This document shows positions 7,801 through 12,734 of a DNA stretch of 12,734 nucleotides, one piece after another. How positions within the stretch are numbered: position 1 is the stretch's first letter; each line of letters opens with the position of its first letter. Both the position numbers and the translations under genes were made by a program. This stretch comes from an uncultured bacterium (GTDB lineage: Bacteria > Planctomycetota > Planctomycetia > Pirellulales > UBA1268), in NCBI GenBank assembly GCA_937959175.1, contig CALGAS010000070.1, positions 1 to 12,734 of the forward strand, read 5' to 3'. Under the pieces are notes generated by a model that saw nothing but the letters and a program-made list of their open reading frames with translations, searched no databases and was not told where the DNA came from.

Positions 7801-7997
7801 CAGTGCGAGAGGGCCTCGATCAGATCGAATGTCACGCCGGCAGCGGCCAGCCCCGCAAAGGCCCGCGGTGCGAGTGACGGGTCGCCGAGACCCGCCTCGC
7901 GGCCCCAGGCAATCGCCGCCGTCGGATCATCGAGAAGGCGACAGCCGGCAGCCTGTACTGCGGCAGGACCCTCGTCAGCGCGCGGTGCGGATGGCAT
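4839..7997 (-). CDS. glnE: bifunctional glutamine synthetase adenylyltransferase / adenylyl-removing enzyme
   Basis: The 1052-residue enzyme attaches AMP to, and removes it from, glutamine synthetase in response to nitrogen status through PII proteins. Both catalytic halves are present. The N-terminal nucleotidyltransferase domain (adenylyl removal) has ALGKLGGGELNYSSDIDLVF with Asp252 and Asp254, then VDLRLRPHGSAG (300-311), WERQAWVKAR (331-340) and the helical KEGRGGIRDVEF (395-406). The C-terminal domain (adenylylation) has AMGKFGGREMNYASDLDVVF with Asp779 and Asp781, then MDSRLRPAGRSG (831-842), WERQALMKAR (864-873) and KRGPGGVVDIEF (923-934). All key motifs are intact. It is about 100 residues longer than the E. 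coli enzyme, mainly in the N-terminal region and the linker. The ATG at 7995-7997 is preceded by GGGG nine bases upstream, only a modest ribosome site. It stands alone, flanked on both sides by non-coding hairpin repeats. Confidence 0.96.
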   Translation of the reverse strand: MPSAPRADEGPAAVQAAGCRLLDDPTAAIAWGREAGLGDPSLAPRAFAGLAAAGVTFDLIEALSHWLKDFLPAVSDPDRVLAALIRYVAAVRSPLSAATLFDRDPDSLRVLLEVFSASPHLADLVIADPEAWEEVRVGRGRPEKQETLAALLAAEIGGSGSPDSVLEALRRFRRRQVLRIAYGDIVGGQRLETVTSQLSHVADCIVEAALTTATKIVEQQRGIPRGSDGQPATIAAIALGKLGGGELNYSSDIDLVFVHSADGRVDGPKPCTNQEFFERVVQETVRLISAASPAGGGLRVDLRLRPHGSAGSPSLSLDATLRYFDQLGRTWERQAWVKARPVAGDRALAGRVLEELESWIYRRWLTRADITGIKALKRRIEQRARRAGTDEADVKEGRGGIRDVEFTIQFLQLLAGGDTPAVRTGTTLEAIRRLAAAGSLTDQEREVLERTYTLLRTVEHRIQVLYDRQSHIVPADPVELGRLAVRCGYQRGDEGRARFGRDLAEAADLNRRILDHLLHDAFPDDAPPEPEVDLVLDPDPPADLIREVLGRHGFRDVAAAARGLASLGEERVRFLSTRRCRHFLAAIAPRLLAAIGETPDPDATLITLGEVADSLGGKGVLWELFSFNPPSLELTVKLCASSPFLARLLITNPGMIDELLDSLLIERLPTAAELEASLAELCRGAVEPAAILHAFKASQQLRVGLRDILGKQDAEQTTVALSAIAEAVVQRVVTIEESRLVERLGEPVAGEGPGSGSRARPIVLAMGKFGGREMNYASDLDVVFLYDREGGCRPSRRQGNGTNNQHFFGELAQRTMRVCNEFGPQGRLYEMDSRLRPAGRSGPPATSLAEFARYFAADGPAAVWERQALMKARVVLGGPEAVAEVRKIIEAATFGRAWTAAEVESIRQMRYRMEEGAARSNLKRGPGGVVDIEFVVQMLQLVHGGRVPALVTTETLAGLVAAHQAGLISDERRAFLERAYRLLRSIEGRLRLLDAAARHDFPAEPDEQRRLARLLGYERPAELVSDVQAVTARTRAEFERIFNETETALGAK

Positions 7998-8037
7998 GAA
8001 ACATTACCCCTCATGCGGCCGCCTCGCCGTTTTTTTC

Positions 8038-8043
8038 ATTGTA
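8038..8043 (-). promoter_or_regulatory. candidate -10 box (TACAAT) for glnE
   Basis: On the minus strand TACAAT matches five of six bases of the bacterial -10 consensus. It lies about 40 bases before the glnE ATG, followed by an A-rich run in an otherwise GC-rich region. No convincing -35 box is seen 16-18 bases upstream, so this is only a candidate. Confidence 0.28.
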
Positions 8044-8052
8044 GCCACCCGC

Positions 8053-8174
8053 CAGAATACGGCTTCGCGAGGGGTGTCTGCGCCGAACAGCCCGCCGTCT
8101 CCCCGGCGTGCGCCGGGGGGCTTTTATTGCGTCAACAAGCGCACTCAGAATGCGGGATTCGAGGAGTGTCTGCG
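8053..8174 (+). repeat. direct repeat of module D around an A hairpin, upstream of glnE
   Basis: Two related 29-30-base stretches, 8053-8082 and 8146-8174, both start CAGAAT and end GTGTCTGCG, with GAGGGGTG or GAGGAGTG inside. Between them lies an A hairpin variant: CCCCGGC (8101-8107) and GCCGGGG (8112-8118) around GTGC, then CTTTTATT on the plus strand. The spacer sequence around it is otherwise unrecognised. Confidence 0.6.
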
Positions 8175-8181
8175 GTCGTTC

Positions 8182-8500
8182 ATAGAAGCCCCCCTGCGAG
8201 CAGGGGGGACTGCGAGCGATCTGCCGTAGGCCCTCGGGTTTGCAAACTGGTGCGGGGTGCAAACAACGCCCGTCACGCGCAACCCCGCCGAACGACTCAG
8301 GTAACGAGCAGGCCCGTCGAACGACACTGGCCGCGAGCAGACCCCGCGGGGATTTTGAAGATTAACGCGTGGATTTCGGGGGTTGGTTGGTGATGAACGC
8401 GGATTGGGCGTGTTGGTGGTGAGCGGTTGCTGGGGCTCCCGGGGACCGGGAAGGCCCAACGGCCCGCCGTCCCCCCGGCTCGCGCCGGGGGGCTTTTATG
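8182..8500 (+). repeat. composite repeat element, copy 2 (about 319 bp)
   Basis: Plus-strand counterpart of the element at 4329-4640. It starts with a reversed A hairpin variant (CATAGAAGCC, arms CCCCCTGC/GCAGGGGG at about 8190-8208). It then has GTTTGCAAAC (8238-8247), ACGCCCGTCACGCG, ACCCCGCCGAACGAC, CCCGCGGGGATTT and GAACGCGGATTGGGCG (about 8395-8410), a small hairpin TCCCGG/CCGGGA (8437-8451), and ends in a forward A hairpin (8471-8492) with CTTTTATG. It also contains a related short extra segment (GAGCAGGCCCGTCGAACGAC, then GAGCAGACCCCGCGGG), apparently an internal duplication absent from copy 1. On the minus strand the left A hairpin is followed by CTTCTATG, so it could end transcripts coming from miaB before they reach glnE. 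Confidence 0.75.
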
Positions 8501-8598
8501 GCGAGGGGACTGGCTCCGAGCGAAGCAAGGTGCCTGTACCCGTTTCGATGGCGAGGGGACTGGCTCCGAGCGAAGCGAGGTGCCTGTACCCGTTTCGA
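8501..8598 (+). repeat. tandem B hairpins with exact 50-base period
   Basis: Two B hairpins, 8501-8548 and 8551-8598, follow the A hairpin of the composite element. The cores are identical except for A at 8527 against G at 8577 in the loop-proximal part. The unit including the linker repeats with a 50-base period (ATGGCGAGGGG...CCCGTTTCG). This is a clean local duplication of the B module alone, which shows that B is an independent unit. Confidence 0.85.
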
Positions 8599-8622
8599 GC
8601 CCGCGCCACTCGGAACACCCAA

Positions 8623-8658
8623 CGTCCCGCCGTCCCCCCGGCTCGCGCCGGGGGCTTT
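8623..8658 (+). repeat. A hairpin abutting the miaB stop codon
   Basis: Arms CCCCCCGGC (8634-8642) and GCCGGGGG (8647-8654) around TCGC, then CTTTCATG. The T-rich tail module, normally CTTTTATG, reads CTTTCATG here. Its TCA (8658-8660) is the complement of the miaB TGA stop. The miaB message therefore ends three bases before this hairpin. It may protect or define the 3' end of the transcript, though on that strand it is not followed by a T-run. Confidence 0.75.
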
Positions 8659-10139
8659 CATGTGCGGGGTGGGGCGATCTGATAGACGTCAGGGGTGGGC
8701 TCGCCGGCGTAGCCGAGCCCCTCGAGCGGCACCGCCTCGGCCAGGCCGTCGGCAACGGTGCCTGAGAGCGACCAGGCCCCCGCCTCCTCAATCTCGACGT
8801 CGATGATCCGGCCGATCAGCCGGCCCGGTGCGTCGAACACGACGATCCGGTCGCACATCGTCCGGCCGGAGAGCTGGACCGTGTCGTCGGGGCCCGCCTC
8901 CACCTGCCGCTTCTCGTCGCGGGCCGAGAGCCCCTCGACGAGCACCTGCTGGCGGGTGCCGAGAAACCGCTGGTTGCCCGCCAGGCTGGCCTCGGCCTGG
9001 GCTTCCAGCAGGAGGCGGTTGCGTTCCTTCTTGACCTCCTCGGGCACGTCGTCGGGCTGCCGCTGAAAAGCCTTGGTGCCCGGCCGCGGGCTGTATTTGA
9101 AGATGAACGAGTTCTTGAAGCCGACCGTCCTGACCAGGTCGAGCGTCAGCTTGAACTCGGCGTCGGTCTCGCCGCAGAAGCCGACGATGAAGTCGCTCGT
9201 CACCGCGGCGTGGGGAATCGCCTCGCGGATCCGCCCGAGCATCTCCATGTATTCGCCGATCGTGTAGCCCCGCTTCATCCGGGCGAGCACGTCGTCGGAG
9301 CCGTGCTGGGCCGGCACATGGAGGTAGTGGCAGACCTTCGGCAGATCGCGGACCGCGGCGATCAAGTCGTCGGTCATGTCCCGCGGGTAGTTGGTGACGA
9401 ACTTGATCCGGTCGAGGCCGTCGATCGCGTCGAGCGAGACCAGCAGGTCGGCCAGCCGCGTCGTCCGGCCGCCGTCGGCATACCGGTAGGAGTTGACCGT
9501 TTGGCCGATCAGCGTGATCTCCCGGCAGCCCTCGGCGACGAGTTTCCCCGCCTCGGCGAGGATTGTTTCGGGCGAGCGGGCCTGCTCGGGACCGCGAACG
9601 TGGGGGACGACGCAGAACGCGCAGAACTTGTCGCAGCCGGTCTGGGTGCGGATGAAGGCCTGGAAGGGCGTGGGCCGCATCGCCGGATCGCGGTCGGGAT
9701 CGTAGCTCTCGAAGGAGCGGGCGATCGCCTCGCGGGCCGCCCCCTTGCGGTCGAGGCTCACCTCCAGCCGCGGCCCGCCGCCGGCCAGCACGTCGGCCAC
9801 GAGCGACGGCACCTGGTGGAGCTGCCCGGGGCCGACCACGAGATCGACCCAGGGGGCCCGCCGGCGAACGAGCTCCTGATCCTTCTGGGCCATGCAGCCG
9901 AGCACGCCGACGACGAGGTCGGGCTTCTTCTGCTTCTCGAGCCGAATCCGGCCCAGCGCCGAGTAGACCTTGTCTTCGGCGTGCTGCCGGACGGAGCAGG
10001 TGTTGTAGAAGACGGCGTCGGCCTCGGCAGCCCCACGGGCCATCTCCCAGCCCTGCCGGCGGAGCGCCGCCACGACAAGCTCGCTGTCGAGCACGTTCAT
10101 CTGGCAGCCGACGGTCTCGATCCAGAGTCGCTTGGGCAT
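8658..10139 (-). CDS. miaB: tRNA (N6-isopentenyladenosine-37-C2)-methylthiotransferase MiaB
   Basis: The 493-residue radical-SAM enzyme adds a methylthio group to i6A37 of tRNAs reading codons that begin with U. The N-terminal UPF0004 domain starts with TVGCQMN and carries the three cysteines of the auxiliary iron-sulfur cluster (Cys12, Cys48 in NTCSVR, Cys82 in GCMAQ). The radical-SAM cluster is the CxxxCxxC motif Cys169-Cys173-Cys176 (GCDKFCAFC), followed by VPHVRGPE. A TRAM domain follows (about 388-453), ending GRIIDVEIEEA. The GCQMN start distinguishes MiaB from the related RimO and MtaB. About 40 residues after TRAM are extra compared with E. coli MiaB (474 residues) and look unstructured. 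It starts with ATG at 10137-10139, without a clear ribosome site, 22 bases after the fmt stop, so it is probably translated as the third gene of a def-fmt-miaB unit. Confidence 0.96.
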   Translation of the reverse strand: MPKRLWIETVGCQMNVLDSELVVAALRRQGWEMARGAAEADAVFYNTCSVRQHAEDKVYSALGRIRLEKQKKPDLVVGVLGCMAQKDQELVRRRAPWVDLVVGPGQLHQVPSLVADVLAGGGPRLEVSLDRKGAAREAIARSFESYDPDRDPAMRPTPFQAFIRTQTGCDKFCAFCVVPHVRGPEQARSPETILAEAGKLVAEGCREITLIGQTVNSYRYADGGRTTRLADLLVSLDAIDGLDRIKFVTNYPRDMTDDLIAAVRDLPKVCHYLHVPAQHGSDDVLARMKRGYTIGEYMEMLGRIREAIPHAAVTSDFIVGFCGETDAEFKLTLDLVRTVGFKNSFIFKYSPRPGTKAFQRQPDDVPEEVKKERNRLLLEAQAEASLAGNQRFLGTRQQVLVEGLSARDEKRQVEAGPDDTVQLSGRTMCDRIVVFDAPGRLIGRIIDVEIEEAGAWSLSGTVADGLAEAVPLEGLGYAGEPTPDVYQIAPPRT

Positions 10140-10161
10140 GGGCAGCAGTTTACCAACGCCC

Positions 10162-11160
10162 TCAGCCGAGCCGAGAGCCCGCCCCCAGAGGGCTGCCCCG
10201 CAGAAACTCGGCGGCCGTCATCGCCCGCTTGCCCTCGGGCACCAGCCGCGTCAGCGACACCGCCGTGCCGCCACCGCAGGCGACGACGATCCGGCCTGGG
10301 TCGGGGGCCGATTCGGTGGCGATGACGGTGCCGGGCTCGGCCGCCGGTGTCGGAAACTCCTCGGGGGACGCGACCTCCACCGCCGCCAGCACCAGCCGCT
10401 GCCGCTCCCCATCGCCCCGCTCGAAGAAGGTGACTGCCCGGGGCCAGGGATCAAAGGCCCGCCGCATCCGCTCGATCGCTGCGGCCGGCCGCGACCAGTC
10501 GACGATCCCGTCGGCCTTGGCGAGCCGGGGGGCCCGCGTCGCCGTCGCCTCGTCCTGGGGAATCCCGACCTCTGCCGGATCGTGGCCAGCCGCCACCGTC
10601 GCCTCGAGCCGCTCGATCGCGTCGAGCACCGCCTGGGAGCCGATCTCGGCGAGCCGCGTTTCGAGTTCCGCGGCCGTCTCCCGCGGGCCGATCGGCGTCT
10701 CCCGGGCGGTGATCACGCGGCCGGCATCGAGCCGCGGGGTCATCCCGATCACGCTGACTCCGGCGAGCGGATCGCCTGCGAGGATCGCCCACTGGATCGG
10801 CGCAGCGCCGCGGTGCCGGGGCAAGAGCGAACCGTGGAGGTTGATCCCGCGCAGCGGCGGCACCCCGAGCAGTTCGGCCGAGAGGAGCTGGCCGTAGTCG
10901 CAGACCACCAGCAGATCGGGGGCAAGCTCGCGGATCGCGGCGACGCTCTCGGGGTCGTTGACCCGCTCGGGGGCGAGCACCGGCAGTCCGGCCGCCACCG
11001 CCGCCTTCCGCATTGGGTTGGGCGGAGGCCGGCGACCGGGCGGCGCGTGGTCCGGCCGGGTGACGACCGCGACGATCTCATGTGGTGAGGCGACGAGGGC
11101 CCGAAACATCGGCACGGCAAAGGGCCCGGTGCCCATCACGACCAGTCGCAGCGGCTTCAC
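10162..11160 (-). CDS. fmt: methionyl-tRNA formyltransferase
   Basis: This enzyme formylates Met-tRNAfMet with 10-formyl-tetrahydrofolate, giving the initiator tRNA used in translation. The N-terminal hydrolase fold begins LRLVVMGTGPFAVP. The catalytic triad is visible as Asn and His in GINLHGSLLPRHRGAAP and Asp in TPRLDAGRV (residues 107, 109 and 145 from this start). The C-terminal domain (about 210-330) has APRLAKADGIVDWSRPA and the end FLRG. I chose GTG at 11158-11160, giving 332 residues, because it overlaps the def stop as GTGA and leaves the usual short N-terminus. A GTG nine bases further upstream (11167-11169) would add three residues and overlap def by 13 bases. Neither has a strong ribosome site, which fits coupled translation. 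It lies between def and miaB. Confidence 0.95.
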   Translation of the reverse strand: MKPLRLVVMGTGPFAVPMFRALVASPHEIVAVVTRPDHAPPGRRPPPNPMRKAAVAAGLPVLAPERVNDPESVAAIRELAPDLLVVCDYGQLLSAELLGVPPLRGINLHGSLLPRHRGAAPIQWAILAGDPLAGVSVIGMTPRLDAGRVITARETPIGPRETAAELETRLAEIGSQAVLDAIERLEATVAAGHDPAEVGIPQDEATATRAPRLAKADGIVDWSRPAAAIERMRRAFDPWPRAVTFFERGDGERQRLVLAAVEVASPEEFPTPAAEPGTVIATESAPDPGRIVVACGGGTAVSLTRLVPEGKRAMTAAEFLRGSPLGAGSRLG

Positions 11161-11786
11161 GCCTGGCACCGGGCCGCCTCCAGCCGGTCGAGATCGGCGA
11201 GCAGGTCGGCGTCGGGGGGCAGCTCACCGCGGGACTGCTTGCCGGTGAAGATCTCGGCGAGGCCCTCCAGTTGGCCGCGGACCTCGAGGGCCGCCGCCTC
11301 GGGCAGCCGGTCGGTGAACAGGCGGCCCTCGAGATGGTCGAACTCATGCTGGACGACCCGGGCAAGCAGGCCGTCAAGGTCGGCCTTGATCGGCTCGCCG
11401 GCGAGCGACCAGGCCTCGACGATGACTCGCTCCGGCCGCCGCACGTCCATCCGCACGCCCGGCAGACTGAGGCAGCCCTCCTCCTGGACCGCGGTGCCGC
11501 GGGGCCGGCTGAGCACCGGATTGATGAAGACGTGTTCCTCGCCCTCGCCCCGCTGACCCGCGCAGTTGACGACGAAGATCCGGTAGGGCAGGGCGACCTG
11601 ATTCGCTGCCAGGCCGATCCCTTGGGCCTCGTACATGATGTCGAACATCCGGGCCACCGCATCGCGGATCTCCCGGTCGAGCCGCACCAGCGGACGGGCC
11701 GGCCGCCGCAGGGCCGGATGCGGATATTCAACCAGGGCCAGCGGGCCGATGGCGGTGGCGTCGGTCGGGGCGGGGGTGTCGGGCAT
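11157..11786 (-). CDS. def: peptide deformylase
   Basis: The 209-residue metalloenzyme removes the N-formyl group from nascent proteins. All three signature motifs are present: GIGLAANQV (56-64), EGCLSLPG (103-110, metal ligand Cys105) and QHEFDHLEG (146-154, His147, catalytic Glu148, His151). The E and G of the first and second motifs are intact, so it should be active. The C-terminal tail of about 40 residues after the last motif (LEGLAEIFTGKQ...) is longer than in E. coli Def (169 residues). The start is ATG at 11784-11786 with AAGG seven to ten bases upstream. It is the first gene of the def-fmt-miaB unit, a sensible grouping because Def undoes the formylation made by Fmt, and is divergent from pgpA. 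Confidence 0.96.
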   Translation of the reverse strand: MPDTPAPTDATAIGPLALVEYPHPALRRPARPLVRLDREIRDAVARMFDIMYEAQGIGLAANQVALPYRIFVVNCAGQRGEGEEHVFINPVLSRPRGTAVQEEGCLSLPGVRMDVRRPERVIVEAWSLAGEPIKADLDGLLARVVQHEFDHLEGRLFTDRLPEAAALEVRGQLEGLAEIFTGKQSRGELPPDADLLADLDRLEAARCQA

Positions 11787-11950
11787 GACTAAACCTTGTC
11801 AAAACTGGCAAAACGTCGCTCCATCATATCCCCTCGGCCTGCCGCGGTTGCGGTGACCGCAGGCTCCGATGAGGAACGGGGCTTGTCCCGCCGAGCGGTC
11901 AAACGTCTTCGCGGGCCGCATCTCTGATCACCGGGAGATCCGGGGGTAGA
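11787..11950. promoter_or_regulatory. divergent intergenic region between def and pgpA
   Basis: This 164-base gap must hold the start signals for both directions. A 13-base palindrome TGCGGTGACCGCA lies at 11849-11861 (six-base arms around one G), within GCCTGC...GCAGGC outer arms, and could be an operator. A second small inverted repeat, CGGG...CCCG, lies at 11877-11890. On the minus strand TATGAT (about 11823-11828) resembles a -10 box for def, without a matching -35. I see no hairpin A or B repeat here. No regulator is assignable. Confidence 0.3.
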
Positions 11951-12505
11951 GTGTCGCACAGCATGGCTGACTCGGAAAACCCGCTGACCCCCGACTGGCT
12001 CGCGCCGTCGCTGCTGATCGCGACCTGCGGCTGGATCGGCCGCATACCCTTCGCCCCGGGCACCTTCGGCTCACTTGTCGGCCTGCCGCTTTCGTTGGGC
12101 ACCGGAGCGGCGGCCACATGGCTGGCCGGCCGGCTGGCGGCCTCGGCGGTTCCGATGCCGGCCGTCGCGATCGAGGCGGCGATCCTGGCAGTTTTTTTCC
12201 TCGCGGCGATTCCGATCTGCACGCGGGCCGCCGCGTTGCTCGCCAGCAAAGATCCCGGACCGGTCGTGATCGACGAGGCGGTGGCGGTGCCGGTCGTGCT
12301 GCTGGCGGTGCCGCCGGCCGCTCGGGGGCTCGTCATCCTGGCCGCCGCGTTCGTGTTGTTTCGAATCTTTGACATCCTCAAGCCGCCGCCGGTTCGACAG
12401 CTCGAACGCCTGCCGCGGGGCCTCGGGATCATGGCCGACGACATCGGGGCCGCCGCTCTGGCCGCCGGTTGCCTGGCGGCGGCTCGCTGGCAGGGTTTGT
12501 TGTGA
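11951..12505 (+). CDS. pgpA: phosphatidylglycerophosphatase A
   Basis: The 184-residue integral membrane phosphatase converts phosphatidylglycerophosphate to phosphatidylglycerol, a step of phospholipid synthesis. The family motifs are all seen: GRIPFAPGTFGS (30-41), KDPGPVVIDEAV (100-111, acidic metal-binding residues) and the long C-terminal block RIFDILKPPPVRQLE...RGLGIMADDIGA (138-167). Hydrophobic segments lie around 42-60, 70-90, 112-136 and 165-180. The GTG at 11951 is preceded by GGGGG four bases upstream, while an ATG at 11963 lacks a ribosome site, so I keep the GTG; the difference is four residues. It is slightly longer than E. coli PgpA (172 residues). It is transcribed away from def, and a hairpin repeat cluster begins two bases after its stop. 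Confidence 0.94.
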   Translation: MSHSMADSENPLTPDWLAPSLLIATCGWIGRIPFAPGTFGSLVGLPLSLGTGAAATWLAGRLAASAVPMPAVAIEAAILAVFFLAAIPICTRAAALLASKDPGPVVIDEAVAVPVVLLAVPPAARGLVILAAAFVLFRIFDILKPPPVRQLERLPRGLGIMADDIGAAALAAGCLAAARWQGLL

Positions 12506-12507
12506 TC

Positions 12508-12630
12508 GCGGATTGGGCGGGCTGGTGGTGAACGGAGAGTGGCCGATGACGTGTCGGGGGTTCGATGATTGTGATTGCGGATTGAGCGGGTTCGTGGTGG
12601 ACGATTCAACGGGCTTCCGGGGACCCGGAA
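12508..12630 (+). repeat. right part of the composite repeat element, partial third copy
   Basis: Starting two bases after the pgpA stop, this stretch carries the body motif GCGGATTGGGCGGGC then TGGTGGTGAAC (12508-12532), and again, diverged, GCGGATTGAGCGGG then TTCGTGGTGGAC (12577-12602). So the motif is tandemly duplicated with a 69-base period. It ends with a hairpin TTCCGGG (12615-12621) and CCCGGAA (12624-12630). The equivalent at 8437-8451 is TCCCGG/CCGGGA, with changed bases on both arms that keep pairing. The left half of the element (palindrome, CCCGCGGGG block) is missing here. Confidence 0.65.
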
Positions 12631-12649
12631 AAGCCCAACAGCCCGCCGT

Positions 12650-12678
12650 CCCCCCGGCTCGCGCCGGGGGGCTTCTCT
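12650..12678 (+). terminator. A hairpin with T-rich tail, likely terminator for pgpA
   Basis: Arms CCCCCCGGC (12650-12658) and GCCGGGGGG (12663-12671) around loop TCGC, then CTTCTCT. It lies about 145 bases downstream of the pgpA stop on the same strand. The stem is very strong. The tail has few T residues, so termination is plausible but not certain; the same hairpin is a dispersed repeat in this window. Confidence 0.45.
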
Positions 12679-12679
12679 A

Positions 12680-12728
12680 GGAAAAGGGGACTGGCTCCGA
12701 GCGAAGCGAGGTGCCTGTACCCTTTTCC
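12680..12728 (+). repeat. B hairpin with near-perfect 19-nt arms
   Basis: Arms 12680-12698 and 12710-12728 pair at 16 of 19 positions without bulges (mismatches G-A, T-T, T-T), around the loop GAGCGAAGCGA (12699-12709). The outer arm is GGAAAAGGG against CCCTTTTCC. It directly follows an A hairpin, as at 4606, 4709 and 8501. The window ends six bases later. Confidence 0.85.
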
Positions 12729-12734
12729 AACGCG

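Noticed and set aside
8038..8043. Riboswitch or attenuator in the glnE leader
   Set aside because: The leader from the candidate promoter is only about 35 bases, with no aptamer-like fold. The hairpins lie further upstream.

Overview
The window is very GC-rich and densely coded, with several neighbouring genes overlapping by a few bases. Gene content suggests a member of the Planctomycetota (probably Pirellulales-like): a membrane protein resembling a family I know mainly from planctomycetes (DUF6798-like), a small secreted protein of a similar kind, and GC-rich intergenic hairpin repeats. This assignment is inferred from protein style. There is no rRNA or other marker in the window to prove it.

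Left part (1-4109). On the minus strand a methylisocitrate lyase gene (prpB, TTG start) is followed by a citrate/2-methylcitrate synthase gene that runs off the left edge. The two overlap as ATGA, so they are probably translationally coupled and serve the methylcitrate route of propionate oxidation. Divergent from prpB lies a 562-residue polytopic membrane protein. Its 3' end overlaps a convergent gene for a 107-residue secreted protein.

Centre (4110-8657). glnE, the bifunctional adenylyltransferase/adenylyl-removing enzyme that controls glutamine synthetase, lies between two non-coding regions of about 730 and 660 bases. Both are packed with a modular family of hairpin repeats: a GC-rich 'A' hairpin followed by a T-rich tract, a 'B' hairpin with an 11-nt loop, and longer linker modules. 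A composite element of about 315 bp, bounded by inverted A hairpins, occurs on both sides of glnE in opposite orientation.

Right part (8658-12734). A minus-strand cluster def-fmt-miaB (peptide deformylase, Met-tRNA formyltransferase, tRNA methylthiotransferase) links N-formyl-methionine metabolism with tRNA modification. pgpA (phosphatidylglycerophosphatase A) is divergent from def. Directly after pgpA another repeat cluster starts. It ends in a B hairpin with nearly perfect 19-nt arms, the best structural evidence for this repeat family.

I saw no tRNA, rRNA, CRISPR array, integrase or transposase gene. The most unusual content is the hairpin repeat family and its composite element.
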